From the IMG/VR virus record IMGVR_UViG_3300009034_001352, positions 1-64,000 of that record: a stretch of 64,000 nucleotides of DNA; one strand, written 5' to 3'. Of this stretch, positions 56,015 to 63,795 are shown one piece after another. Made by a program: the position numbers and the translations under genes. The notes beneath the pieces were generated by a model that did not search any database, had not been told where the DNA came from, and saw only the letters and a program-made list of their open reading frames with translations. This stretch comes from a virus. Positions within the stretch are counted from its first letter, which is position 1, and the number at the start of each line of letters is the position of its first letter.

Positions 56015-56602
56015 ATGAATATTGATTTTTTATCTGTATATGGGTTTTCTTATGCAATAAAAGGTATGCGAAAATCATTTAATTCAGAAGAAAAATCAGA
56101 TACTAATTTTTTGGTAGACGATAATTTAAATCCAGATATAGGAGAAAAAGATTTGTCTCTTCTTTTGAAACTTGTTAAATCTGGAGATGCTCACGCAAAA
56201 TGTATGCGATTTGTAATTGCTTATTTGGAAATAAATGCTCCCAGATATTGGTGGCAGCAATTTGATACTTACAAAATAGGAGTGGAACAATTAAGTCAAT
56301 CAACTATGCATACTATGATGGAGATGCCATTAGAAATAAGTGATTTTGAAATTGATAAACATGATGAAGAAATGAAAGATCTTATAAAGATATTAAATTT
56401 TTATATAAGACATAAAATGTTTAAAAAAGTTAAAATATTTCTTCCTGAATCATTTTTACAGACTCGTATGATATGTTGTAATTATCAATCGTTAAGGCAT
56501 ATATATTTACAAAGAAAAAATCATAGATTGGAAGAATGGCATTATTTTTGTGATTGGATTGATAACAATATGCCTCATAGTGAATTTATAACAGAGGAAT
56601 AA
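56015..56602 (+). CDS. ThyX-like (flavin-dependent thymidylate synthase-related) protein
   Basis: 195 residues. The core APRYWWQQFDTYKIGVEQLSQS, then STMHTMMEMP, and QTRMICCNYQSLRHIYLQRK with EEWHYFCDWI follow the fold pattern of the ThyX-related proteins common in AT-rich phages. The strict ThyX motif RHRxxSxNExSxR is not present, so activity on dUMP is uncertain. The gene is a candidate for nucleotide metabolism. GGGGAAATAAT precedes the ATG. Confidence 0.6.
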   Translation: MNIDFLSVYGFSYAIKGMRKSFNSEEKSDTNFLVDDNLNPDIGEKDLSLLLKLVKSGDAHAKCMRFVIAYLEINAPRYWWQQFDTYKIGVEQLSQSTMHTMMEMPLEISDFEIDKHDEEMKDLIKILNFYIRHKMFKKVKIFLPESFLQTRMICCNYQSLRHIYLQRKNHRLEEWHYFCDWIDNNMPHSEFITEE

Positions 56603-56651
56603 TGTTGTGGAATGGGAAAAAGTTATTTTAAAGAATGAAGAAGGATAATAA

Positions 56652-57005
56652 ATGTTTTATATGAGACATTATATTGATAAGCCAGAAAAATTAAAAATAT
56701 TATTAACTTGTCCTATGTGTTTGAAAGATATGTATAATAATATTAAAAAATTACCTGATAAGAATATGAATTTAGTTGAAAGTAAAGAAATTATTGTGAA
56801 AGAGGAAATAAAAAGAAGTAAAGAATATGAGATTACTTGTCCACACTGCAAAAGATTTTCTATAACTTATATAAATCAATTAGAAAATGAAGAAAGAAAC
56901 ATAAATGAAACGGAAGCAAAACGGATAATAGATGAAAATATAGTTCATCCTATTGAATGGGATATGTCAGATGAAAATTTATTGGAGGAAAATGATAAAT
57001 TATAA
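56652..57005 (+). CDS. Zinc-finger hypothetical protein
   Basis: 117 residues with CPMCLKD near residue 21 and CPHCKRF near 63, the two halves of a zinc ribbon separated by an acidic/basic stretch, then an acidic C-terminus. AAGGATAATAA precedes the ATG. It overlaps the next ORF by 14 nt. Confidence 0.45.
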   Translation: MFYMRHYIDKPEKLKILLTCPMCLKDMYNNIKKLPDKNMNLVESKEIIVKEEIKRSKEYEITCPHCKRFSITYINQLENEERNINETEAKRIIDENIVHPIEWDMSDENLLEENDKL

Positions 57006-57177
57006 TGGGTGTGAAGGGAATATGTAGGATTGGCTATTTTTTAGTAATAATAATTACGGAAATTATGGAGGTGGACAAGGTATTGTATACCATAGTTTGA
57101 TTGATTTTTTTGAGAAAGATAGATTGAAATTAAAGATTACAATAAAAAGAATAATAAAATATTTATTAAAAAAATAA
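56992..57177 (+). pseudogene. Small ORF with an in-frame amber codon
   Basis: ATG 56992 follows TTGGAGGAAA, a very strong ribosome site. After 11 codons (MINYNGCEGNM) there is TAG at 57025-57027, then a continuous and clearly protein-like frame (DWLFFSNNNYGNYGGG, then SLIDFFEKDRLKLKITIKR) to TAA 57177. The downstream part has no start codon of its own. It is either a mutated gene or read through at the amber codon. After it, 57178-57242 is a short noncoding gap. Confidence 0.45.
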
Positions 57178-57242
57178 TAAATCAACAAAAGATTCTGTAA
57201 GAAATGGAGATTGGAGAGGATCAAGATGAAAAGGAGAAATAA

Positions 57243-57632
57243 ATGAATAAATTAATGCAATTACCAAAATCTTTTAAATATTTAAAAGATGATTCTTTGA
57301 TAAAACGTTTAGTTTATGTTCGAGACACAATAAACAGAGTTCCTATAGGTGTTGTTCTTATTACTGTTGATGGATATGTTGGTTGGAGTATGTTGAATGT
57401 AAATTCAGAAGATAAATGGGATAGAATTTTTGGAATAAGAAAGGCTTTATTCAGAGCACGTTCTAAAAAAAGTATTAAGAAAATTAGATCTTATATTTAT
57501 GAGAGAATAGATAATCAACCCGTTTCTAATAGGAAAAATAGATCACTTATAGTAAGATTTGGTTGGTTATATGCCATTTTAGGACAAATAGTAATAGGAA
57601 ATAATGGAGGTGAAAAACAAAATGATAGATAA
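57243..57632 (+). CDS. Hypothetical protein
   Basis: 129 residues after AAAAGGAGAAATAA. LVYVRDTINRVPIGVVLITVDGYVGWSM is a strand-rich start; the middle is strongly basic (KALFRARSKKSIKKIRSYIYER) and the end hydrophobic. No family recognised. Confidence 0.5.
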   Translation: MNKLMQLPKSFKYLKDDSLIKRLVYVRDTINRVPIGVVLITVDGYVGWSMLNVNSEDKWDRIFGIRKALFRARSKKSIKKIRSYIYERIDNQPVSNRKNRSLIVRFGWLYAILGQIVIGNNGGEKQNDR

Positions 57633-57786
57633 TTATGAAGAATTAGCGGATATGGATTGTAAAAAATGTTATGGTAGAGGATATATTGGAATGAATCCTA
57701 AAACAAAAAAGATTGGTAATTATTGTAAATGTGTAATAAGGAATTATAGAAAGAAAAAGAGAGAAAAAAATAATGAAAAATTGTAA
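57622..57786 (+). CDS. Small zinc-binding protein (DnaJ-like CxxCxGxG)
   Basis: 54 residues with one DnaJ-type knuckle (CKKCYGRGYIG) and a C-terminal NYCKCV, ending in a very basic tail. Such minimal zinc knuckles are frequent in phages. GGAGGTGAAAAAC lies upstream and it overlaps its neighbours. Confidence 0.5.
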   Translation: MIDNYEELADMDCKKCYGRGYIGMNPKTKKIGNYCKCVIRNYRKKKREKNNEKL

Positions 57787-57970
57787 TTATTGTAAAAGAT
57801 ATAATGAATGTTTATATCGAAAAAAATTAAAAGAAATTATTAGTTCATTTTTTTCAGTTCATAAATATATCCTCGAAGAAAAAAACAATAATACAAATAA
57901 GGCTATATCTATTTCTAATCATTTAGCAGAATATTGTTTTTTTATGAAAATATCTGGAGAAATAAAATAA
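57773..57970 (+). CDS. Small cysteine-containing protein
   Basis: 65 residues; N-terminal CNYCKRYNECLYRKK suggests a metal site or a disulfide-free knuckle. The ATG overlaps the preceding stop. No family recognised. Confidence 0.4.
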   Translation: MKNCNYCKRYNECLYRKKLKEIISSFFSVHKYILEEKNNNTNKAISISNHLAEYCFFMKISGEIK

Positions 57971-58014
57971 AATGAGATTGTAGTAAGGATGGGAAAAAAT
58001 AATTATAGGAAAAA

Positions 58015-58239
58015 ATGATGGACTATAGTAAGTTAATTGATAAAAGAGAATCTTATGAGAATTTGGTTTGGAAAGTATTGTTGCAAGCAATTAAAGATTT
58101 GGGTGATAAATGGAAAAATAATAGAAAAAGCGCTATTTATTTTTTTGAATCAGGTGACTATAAATATTGGTGTAAATTAATAAATTTAGATGCTAAAAGT
58201 TTTTATGATTATTATAAAAAAAATAATAGGAGAAAATAA
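58015..58239 (+). CDS. Small hypothetical protein
   Basis: 74 residues. The ATG is doubled (ATGATG). YENLVWKVLLQAIKDLGDKW and FFESGDYKYWCKLINLDAKSF form a helical pattern seen in several small phage proteins. ATAGGAAAAA upstream is a modest ribosome site. No function assigned. Confidence 0.45.
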   Translation: MMDYSKLIDKRESYENLVWKVLLQAIKDLGDKWKNNRKSAIYFFESGDYKYWCKLINLDAKSFYDYYKKNNRRK

Positions 58240-58424
58240 TGAGTTTAAAAAAAATAAACTTACAGATAAATAAATTGAAGAAAAAGATAAAAAATATAGA
58301 AGGGACAGAATGTGAAGTTTATAGTAGAATTGTTGGTTATTATAGATCTGTAAAGAATTGGAATCCTGGTAGAAAAGCAGAATATAAAAAACGTAAAGGA
58401 TTTCAAATTAAAGAAGAAAAATGA
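58239..58424 (+). CDS. Small basic protein
   Basis: 61 residues, lysine-rich with a short coiled coil (INLQINKLKKKIKNIEGT). The ATG overlaps the previous stop (TAATG), with TAGGAGAAAA upstream. No family recognised. Confidence 0.4.
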   Translation: MSLKKINLQINKLKKKIKNIEGTECEVYSRIVGYYRSVKNWNPGRKAEYKKRKGFQIKEEK

Positions 58425-58525
58425 AAATGATAATAAAATTATTTAACAATATTAAATGGAAATATAAAAAAATAAAAGAAAATTATAGATATTGGAAAAA
58501 AACAAAAATCATTAACTTTAGATAG
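58421..58525 (+). CDS. Tiny basic ORF
   Basis: 34 residues, basic and aromatic (LFNNIKWKYKKIKENYRYW), overlapping the previous stop. It ends in TAG. Coding status is doubtful; it is kept because of its overlap-type start, which matches its neighbours. Confidence 0.25.
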   Translation: MKMIIKLFNNIKWKYKKIKENYRYWKKTKIINFR

Positions 58526-58553
58526 ATACAGAATTATATATGAGAGAAAGAAG

Positions 58554-58667
58554 ATGAATAATGATTATTGGCAAGCACAAGAGGACAGATTTCAAAAGCA
58601 TATACAGCAACAGGAATTATTTACAAAACAAGAATTACAAAATATTATTTATAAAGAGGAAAAATAA
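58554..58667 (+). CDS. Tiny glutamine-rich ORF
   Basis: 37 residues (MNNDYWQAQEDRFQKHIQQQ...), GAGAAAGAAG upstream, ending directly before the next ATG (TAAATG). It is probably a genuine small helical peptide gene. No family recognised. Confidence 0.35.
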   Translation: MNNDYWQAQEDRFQKHIQQQELFTKQELQNIIYKEEK

Positions 58668-58991
58668 ATGAAAATATACATATCAGGACAAATAACAGGA
58701 GATCCAAATTATAAAGAAAAATTTCTTTTTTATAATGAAATATTGAGAAAAAAATTTCCATCTGTTGAAATATTTAATCCTGCTATTGAAATTGAAAAAG
58801 AAAAATATTGGAATCAATGGATTTGGGAAACATATATTGTATGGGGAATTTTTATGTTAGATGGCTGTGATATGATATATATGATTCCAGATTGGAACCA
58901 ATCACAAGGGGCTATCATAGAAAGAGAATATGCAAAAATAAAAGGAATAGCAATCGAGTATTTTAAAACTTTATATAGAAAGGAGAAGTAG
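58668..58991 (+). CDS. DUF4406 / nucleoside deoxyribosyltransferase-like protein
   Basis: 107 residues: KIYISGQITGDPNYKEKF, VEIFNPAIEIE, then DMIYMIPDWNQSQGAIIERE. This order is characteristic of DUF4406 and the nucleoside 2-deoxyribosyltransferase fold (YISGPxTG, LPGWxxSxGA). It might salvage or hydrolyse nucleosides or nucleotides. AAAGAGGAAAAATAA precedes the ATG. It ends in TAG directly before the next in-frame ATG. Confidence 0.75.
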   Translation: MKIYISGQITGDPNYKEKFLFYNEILRKKFPSVEIFNPAIEIEKEKYWNQWIWETYIVWGIFMLDGCDMIYMIPDWNQSQGAIIEREYAKIKGIAIEYFKTLYRKEK

Positions 58992-59114
58992 ATGAGAAAG
59001 CCTAAAAATAAATTTGAAAGAAAAGGATTAATAATTTTGATAATTTTGATAATATCATTCAATATCTTTATTTATAAAGGAGGAAAAATAAATGATAACA
59101 AAATTAACAAATGA
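58992..59114 (+). CDS. Tiny membrane ORF
   Basis: 40 residues: basic N-terminus and one hydrophobic helix (LIILIILIISFNIFIY). It follows the previous amber stop without a gap and in the same frame; AGGAGAAGTAG is upstream. Its 3' end overlaps the next gene. Confidence 0.3.
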   Translation: MRKPKNKFERKGLIILIILIISFNIFIYKGGKINDNKINK

Positions 59115-60789
59115 ACAAAAGTTAAAATTAAAAGAATATAAAGATAGATACATTAAAATTGGATTAAATACAGATCGAATTAATAAAAAAGAATGTAGAA
59201 AAGATGTAAATAATTTATATAAACATATTTTAAAAAAGAAAATACCTAAAAAAATTATTATTTGCGACAGTCCATATCAATTATGGCATAATCTTTGTTT
59301 TTATATAATTATTACGAAATCAATAAATAATAATGTAGTTTGGAATGAAGTTAGGAAGGAAGTTTGGAATGTAGTTAATGATAAAATTAGTGATAAAGTT
59401 TGGAATGAAGTTAGTGATAAAGTTAGGAATGAAGTTAGTAATGAAGTTTGGAATGAAGTTTGGAATGAAGTTAATGATAAAGTTTGGAATGAAGTTAGTG
59501 ATAAAGTTTGGAATGAAGTTAGGAAGGAAGTTTGGAATGTAGTTAATGATAAAATTAGTGATAAAGTTAGGAAGGCAGTTAATGATAAAATTAGTGATAA
59601 AGTTTGGAATGAAGTTAGGAATGAAGTTAGTAATGTAGTTAGTAATGTAGTTAGGAATGTAGTTTGGAATGAAGTTAGGAATGAAGTTAGTGATAAAGTT
59701 TGGAATGTAGTTTGGAATGTAGTTAGTAATGTAGTTAGTAATGAAGTTAGTAATGAAGTTAGTAATGAAGTTAGTAATGAAGTTAGTGATAAAGTTAGTA
59801 ATGAAGTTAGTAATGAAGTTAGTGATAAAGTTAGGAATGTAGTTTGGAATGAAGTTAGTGATAAAGTTAGTAATGAAGTTAGTAATGAAGTTAGGAATAA
59901 AGTTAGTGATAAAGTTAGTAATGAAGTTTGGAATGCAGTTAGGAATGAAGTTAGTGATAAAGTTTGGAATGAAGTTAGTAATGAAGTTAGTAATGAAGTT
60001 AGTAATGAAGTTAGTAATGAAGTTAGGAATGAAGTTTGGAATGTAGTTAGTGATAAAGTTTGGAATGTAGTTAGTGATAAAGTTTGGAATGTAGTTAGTA
60101 ATGAGAAAAAATATTTAATTAATTTTATATATCCTTTTTTAGATGGCAATTTCAATTCATATTATTTTAGTTTTTATTCATTTTTTATTAATGAATGCAA
60201 AATTCAGATAACAAATAAATATTTTATATATGAAAAATTGTGTGATTATAGTCTTATCTATCCATTTAATAAAATTTGTTTTATTTCTGAAAAACCAAAT
60301 GAAATAAATTTAATCAATAATAAATTACATGCTGATTTAAAGCCAGCATTAAAATATTCTGATGGTTTTAGTATATATTCTTTAAACGGCACAATTATGC
60401 CCAAATGGATTGTTATGACAAAAAAAGAAGATATGAAAATAGAAGATATATTTAAATTAAAAAATATAGAACAGAGATTGGAAGCAATAAAAAAAATGGG
60501 CGATTTATTTTTTGAGAAAATGAAATCTATGATTTATGATAAAAAAGAAATATATTTAGATGGCAATCAAAAAGTATATTTAAAAAATATAGGAAATTTA
60601 AAAAAAGTAAATTATGAATTGTTAGGAATTAATATAAAAGATGTTGATAAAGAAATGAAAGTATTAAAAATGGAAAATCCATCAACAAATGAAATTCATT
60701 ATGAAATGGTAAATCCAGAATGTAAACAGATTTTAGATGCTTTTGAATTTAGAACAGGAATACGTAGTTTTCCTGCATATTTAAGTTAA
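59092..60789 (+). CDS. DUF6745-domain protein with a long tetrapeptide-repeat region
   Basis: 565 residues. Residues 1-80 are a helical head. Residues ~82-340 are about 64 tandem four-residue units of the types NEVS, NEVW, NVVW and DKVW, encoded by 12-nt DNA units in mixed order. Residues ~345-565 match DUF6745: SLNGTIMPKWIVMT, LKNIEQRLEAIKKMG, LKMENPSTNEIHYEMVNPE. The repeats sit where DUF6745 proteins usually have pentapeptide- or WxxV-like repeats. The gene pairs with its usual neighbour at 60810. AAGGAGGAAAAATAA precedes the ATG. Confidence 0.75.
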   Translation: MITKLTNEQKLKLKEYKDRYIKIGLNTDRINKKECRKDVNNLYKHILKKKIPKKIIICDSPYQLWHNLCFYIIITKSINNNVVWNEVRKEVWNVVNDKISDKVWNEVSDKVRNEVSNEVWNEVWNEVNDKVWNEVSDKVWNEVRKEVWNVVNDKISDKVRKAVNDKISDKVWNEVRNEVSNVVSNVVRNVVWNEVRNEVSDKVWNVVWNVVSNVVSNEVSNEVSNEVSNEVSDKVSNEVSNEVSDKVRNVVWNEVSDKVSNEVSNEVRNKVSDKVSNEVWNAVRNEVSDKVWNEVSNEVSNEVSNEVSNEVRNEVWNVVSDKVWNVVSDKVWNVVSNEKKYLINFIYPFLDGNFNSYYFSFYSFFINECKIQITNKYFIYEKLCDYSLIYPFNKICFISEKPNEINLINNKLHADLKPALKYSDGFSIYSLNGTIMPKWIVMTKKEDMKIEDIFKLKNIEQRLEAIKKMGDLFFEKMKSMIYDKKEIYLDGNQKVYLKNIGNLKKVNYELLGINIKDVDKEMKVLKMENPSTNEIHYEMVNPECKQILDAFEFRTGIRSFPAYLS

Positions 60790-60809
60790 ATAATTTAGGA
60801 GGAACAAAT

Positions 60810-61136
60810 ATGAAAAGAAAAGAATATGTTCATCATGGGGATATTTTATTAGTACCTATTGATGAAATTCCAAAAGGAATAAAAAGAATAAAAGAAGAAA
60901 AATTAATTCTTGCAGAAGGAGAAATAACAGGACATATGCATGAGATTGTTAATAATAAAAAAGCTGAATTATATTTTGATGTTAAGAAAAATAAAATGTA
61001 TTTAAATGTACTTGAGCCAACTTTTTTGAAACATCAACAACACTATAAAATACAAATAGAAACCGGTTATTATTATGTTAATAGAGTTAATGAATATGAT
61101 TATTTTGAAAAACAAAAAAGAAAAGTACAGGATTGA
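60810..61136 (+). CDS. DUF6745-associated small protein
   Basis: 108 residues: HHGDILLVPIDEIP, LILAEGEITGHMHEIVN and a YYYVNRVNEYDYF end. This GD...LAEGExTGHxH pattern is characteristic of the small gene that commonly accompanies DUF6745 proteins. The histidine-rich motif could bind metal. TTAGGAGGAACAAAT precedes the ATG. Confidence 0.7.
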   Translation: MKRKEYVHHGDILLVPIDEIPKGIKRIKEEKLILAEGEITGHMHEIVNNKKAELYFDVKKNKMYLNVLEPTFLKHQQHYKIQIETGYYYVNRVNEYDYFEKQKRKVQD

Positions 61137-61177
61137 AAATAAGGATATTGAAACAATAATAATTAAGGAGGAATAAA

Positions 61178-61528
61178 ATGAAAAAAATTATTATTTTAAT
61201 GGTTATTATTTTAGGGATTGTAGGATGTAATTTACAAGAAAAACAGCAATTATATGATTTTACTGGATTTTGGAAAGTTACAAAATCAACTGATTCAGAG
61301 ATAAATTATTATGAAGTTGATAGAAATAATCGTTTTTATCAATATAATTTATCTTTACTGCCAATAAATAGAGGAGTGATTTTTTGCCATGATGATATTA
61401 TTGTATTTGGATATGTTTCAAATTCTCATGTGAGATATGCAATACACAAAATAAATCAGATAGATGAAGATGGATTAGTTTTGTACAATAGAAATAATAA
61501 TGAGAAATTATATTTTACAAAAATGTAA
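61178..61528 (+). CDS. Small lipoprotein
   Basis: 116 residues: basic start, hydrophobic segment (IIILMVIILGIV) and lipobox GC at residues 16-17, then a beta-rich lipocalin-like sequence (DFTGFWKVTKSTDSEINYYE, EDGLVLYNRNNNEKLYF). Predicted to be exported and lipidated; the second phage lipoprotein in this window after 31241. AAGGAGGAATAAA upstream. Confidence 0.55.
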   Translation: MKKIIILMVIILGIVGCNLQEKQQLYDFTGFWKVTKSTDSEINYYEVDRNNRFYQYNLSLLPINRGVIFCHDDIIVFGYVSNSHVRYAIHKINQIDEDGLVLYNRNNNEKLYFTKM

Positions 61529-61595
61529 ATAATTTTTAACAATTTAAAAAAGTAAATCAAAAAGTATTAAAATTAAATAATAATAGGAGAAATAA

Positions 61596-61793
61596 ATGAA
61601 AAGATGTGATTATTCAGGAATAGAATGTGAATATATTGATAAAGCAAATAGATATATAAAAATGTGGAGAATGTTAGAAACAAAAATAGATGATATATTA
61701 TTCTTTGCAGAAAATAAGATAGAATGGGAAATTTATAATAATGTAGATATTGAAATGAAAAGAATAGAAAAAAAGGCTTTAAAAGATGAATAG
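61596..61793 (+). CDS. Small hypothetical protein
   Basis: 65 residues after AATAGGAGAAATAA. Begins KRCDYSGIECEYIDKANRYI, with a cysteine pair then a helical body. The stop overlaps the next gene's ATG. No family recognised. Confidence 0.4.
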   Translation: MKRCDYSGIECEYIDKANRYIKMWRMLETKIDDILFFAENKIEWEIYNNVDIEMKRIEKKALKDE

Positions 61794-61950
61794 AAAAATA
61801 AAATTAAGGCGTATGAAAGATTGGTCAAAAAAAGAAAAAATGGAATTAAAAGAATATTTTAATAAAGAAATATATAAAGCGCATCTTGATGATACTTGGT
61901 GGAGCGATAAAATATTAGAAATGGAGGAAAAATATCAAAATGAAAAATAA
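61786..61950 (+). CDS. Small basic hypothetical protein
   Basis: 54 residues, lysine-rich at the start (NRKIKLRRMKDWSKKEKMEL) with a tryptophan pair near the end. The ATG lies inside the previous gene's end (GATGAATAG), giving coupled translation. No family recognised. Confidence 0.4.
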   Translation: MNRKIKLRRMKDWSKKEKMELKEYFNKEIYKAHLDDTWWSDKILEMEEKYQNEK

Positions 61951-62152
61951 ATTATTTGATATAATAAGTGGAATTGTTTCAGGATTTTTTCATATAATAG
62001 GGATAATTATAATTACGAGTGTATTTACTATCCTACTTATAATTGCAAAAACAATAGAGCAATATATAGTAATTGCTATAATAACACCTATTTTTATATT
62101 GATTATTTTTATAATTATAATAAATTTATTTGAAATATTTAAAAAAATTTAA
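61940..62152 (+). CDS. Two-helix membrane protein
   Basis: 70 residues with two strong transmembrane helices (IIGIIIITSVFTILLIIA and VIAIITPIFILIIFIIIIN). ATGGAGGAAAAATATC upstream. It is the last gene before the terminase operator region. Possibly a superinfection or holin-related protein, but nothing specific supports that. Confidence 0.45.
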   Translation: MKNKLFDIISGIVSGFFHIIGIIIITSVFTILLIIAKTIEQYIVIAIITPIFILIIFIIIINLFEIFKKI

Positions 62153-62155
62153 AAA

Positions 62156-62250
62156 TTCATACTATACAGAATTATTTTCATACTATAAGACAATTTTTTT
62201 ATAAAAACTATTTACTTTTTCATATAGTATAGTATTATATATAATATACT
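62156..62250 (+). promoter_or_regulatory. Operator array and promoter of the terminase genes
   Basis: TTCATACTATA occurs at 62156-62166 and 62177-62187 (21 bp apart), and TTCATATAGTA at 62219-62229 (42 bp further). Inverted copies TATAGTATA (62223-62231) and ATACTAT near the start codon form an imperfect palindrome. A promoter candidate is -35 TTTACT (62211-62216) with -10 TATTAT/ATTATA (62233-62239). Phasing at multiples of 21 bp suggests a repressor or activator bound on one helix face. There is no Shine-Dalgarno sequence before the ATG at 62251. Confidence 0.65.
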
Positions 62251-62775
62251 ATGGAAAAAAGTAGTAAGAAAAGAAAAAATAAAAGTACTTTAAAAGATAA
62301 AAAGAAAAAAATAGGAAGACCTTCAAGATACAATCCAATTTATCATCCAAAAATAGTAGAATTACTTACTCGAATAGGAAAAACAGATAAAGAAGTATCC
62401 AAAGAAATAGGAATAAGTGAAGTTACATTAAATGATTGGAAGAAAAAACATCCAGAGTTTCTTAAGTCGCTAAAAAAAGGTAAGAAATATCCAGATGATA
62501 AAGTAGTCGCATCATTATTTCAAAGAGCAACCGGATATTCTCATCCAGAAGATAAGATTTTTTGCAATGCTCAAGGAAAAGTAACAATAGTAAAAACTAT
62601 AAAACATTATCCTCCAGACACAGGAGCTATTTGTTTTTGGTTAAAAAATAGAAGACCTAAGGAATGGAAAGAAAGACAGGAGCTCGAAGTTAAAGGAGAA
62701 GTAGTTAATATAATTAAAGGTGTTTTTTCTAAAAAAGATAAAAAGATTAAAGGAGAAGATAAAGATAAAGAATGA
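62251..62775 (+). CDS. terS: Terminase small subunit (putative)
   Basis: 174 residues: a basic N-terminus, a helix-turn-helix (TDKEVSKEIGISEVTLNDWKK) and the segment PPDTGAICFWLKNRRPKEWKER, typical of one family of phage small terminases or terminase-associated HTH proteins. It binds DNA to initiate packaging. Unlike almost every other gene here it has no ribosome site and its ATG is just after the promoter, so it may be leaderless. The large subunit follows after several small genes. Confidence 0.65.
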   Translation: MEKSSKKRKNKSTLKDKKKKIGRPSRYNPIYHPKIVELLTRIGKTDKEVSKEIGISEVTLNDWKKKHPEFLKSLKKGKKYPDDKVVASLFQRATGYSHPEDKIFCNAQGKVTIVKTIKHYPPDTGAICFWLKNRRPKEWKERQELEVKGEVVNIIKGVFSKKDKKIKGEDKDKE

Positions 62776-62864
62776 TAACAGAACTATAGCAAATACAACA
62801 AAATAAATTTCCAATACTTATTTATAATAAACGAAATGATGAGGAAATTTTTATAGTTTTTTAA
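62772..62864 (+). pseudogene. Tiny ORF with an in-frame amber codon
   Basis: The ATG overlaps the terS-like stop. Five codons (MITEL), then TAG at 62787-62789, then QIQQNKFPILIYNKRNDEEI to TAA 62864. The post-TAG sequence reads as protein. It may be the remnant of a small gene; a similar amber-interrupted ORF follows at 62871. Confidence 0.35.
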
Positions 62865-62870
62865 AGGGAA

Positions 62871-62936
62871 GTGATTTGTATAAATTGCAAAAAAACGTAT
62901 ATTGATTTATGGCAATTATAGTTGGCATATGAATAA
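62871..62936 (+). pseudogene. Tiny cysteine-pair ORF with an in-frame amber codon
   Basis: GTG start after AAAGGGAA; ICINCKKTYIDLWQL, then TAG at 62919-62921, then LAYE and TAA. Very short, so coding status is uncertain; listed because it repeats the pattern of amber-interrupted small ORFs in this accessory region. Confidence 0.25.
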
Positions 62937-62960
62937 AATGTGTAAAAAAGAGATAAAAAA

Positions 62961-63131
62961 ATGAAAAGATTATTAGGAATTATTTGTATTGCAAAAACTT
63001 TTTATCATCTTTTTAAAACTCCTTTAGGTTTTGATTCAGAATTGGGGTTATTATATAAGGATGGGCATGATTATGAATTACAAAAAAATAATATTTTAAA
63101 ATGCGTGTTATGCGGAAAAATAAGTAAATGA
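62961..63131 (+). CDS. Small hypothetical protein
   Basis: 56 residues: a hydrophobic start (LLGIICIAKTFYHLFK), middle charged part, and a C-terminal CVLCGK pair. The ATG lacks a strong ribosome site (AGAGATAAAAAA). It was found by reading the gap between terS and terL. No family recognised. Confidence 0.35.
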   Translation: MKRLLGIICIAKTFYHLFKTPLGFDSELGLLYKDGHDYELQKNNILKCVLCGKISK

Positions 63132-63200
63132 TAAATATGAAGAAAGAAGATTTGAATCCAATTTTTTTTGGAACTTGTAAAAATAAATAAGAGGAAAGAA

Positions 63201-63482
63201 ATGAATAGATATGAAGAGTTAATAGAAGCGTTATGTGAATTGGTTCATAATATTTGGGCAAAATGGATGAAAGTTAATTTATTAGCAGAATGTGAGATTT
63301 GGGAAGATGGGAAAAGTTTTGAGCTTATTCATGAAATACCAGAAGAATGTTATGAGAAATGGCAAGAACAAATAATTATGAAATGTAAAGATTTACCTGA
63401 AAGAGAACAGGAAATAATAAGAGAGAATGTTTTTGAGATATTAGAAAAGGTAACAGAAAAATATTATTTACAGGAAAAATAA
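63201..63482 (+). CDS. Hypothetical helical protein
   Basis: 93 residues from the ATG after AGAGGAAAGAA; an upstream in-frame ATG at 63168 has no ribosome site. Mostly helices (YEELIEALCELVHNIWAKWM; EREQEIIRENVFEILEKV). Small helical proteins just before terL are common in phages, but no family is recognised. Confidence 0.5.
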   Translation: MNRYEELIEALCELVHNIWAKWMKVNLLAECEIWEDGKSFELIHEIPEECYEKWQEQIIMKCKDLPEREQEIIRENVFEILEKVTEKYYLQEK

Positions 63483-63485
63483 TAA

Positions 63486-63665
63486 ATGGCTGAATTAAAT
63501 GAGTTAAAATTTAAATTTGATACCTCTGAAATTGATAGAATAGTAAGGATAACTTGTCTCAATAAAGAATGTAAACATCATGTAGTAAATGAACAGTATG
63601 GAGTATGTAATTTGAAAGTTGTTAAAATAAATGAGAATGGAACTTATATGGGAGATGATAAGTGA
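63486..63665 (+). CDS. Small cysteine-containing protein
   Basis: 59 residues with CLNKECKHH and C further on (YGVCNLKVV), possibly a zinc site (C-x4-C-x-H-H...C). It starts 3 nt after the previous stop; translation is probably coupled. No family recognised. Confidence 0.4.
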   Translation: MAELNELKFKFDTSEIDRIVRITCLNKECKHHVVNEQYGVCNLKVVKINENGTYMGDDK

Positions 63666-63781
63666 TAAATAAACTATTAGGAAGAATAAAAATATTTTTA
63701 AATGAAGAAGAAGTAAAGGATTTCAGATCTGTTAATAAAAAATTAAATATATTTTATAGAAATATTAAATACAAAATATAG
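63662..63781 (+). CDS. Small basic protein
   Basis: 39 residues, GTG start overlapping the previous stop (GTGA). Basic amphipathic helix (VNKKLNIFYRNIKYKI). It ends in TAG shortly before the terL ATG. Confidence 0.3.
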   Translation: MINKLLGRIKIFLNEEEVKDFRSVNKKLNIFYRNIKYKI

Positions 63782-63795
63782 GATGCATAGTTCTC

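Noticed and set aside
59301-60155. A 284-residue minus-strand ORF and a 65-residue plus-strand ORF in the tetrapeptide-repeat region
   Set aside because: They are mirror and frame-shifted readings of the 12-nt DNA repeats in the DUF6745 gene, have no ribosome site, and translate to monotonous SLTSFLT or KLVIKLVMK repeats.
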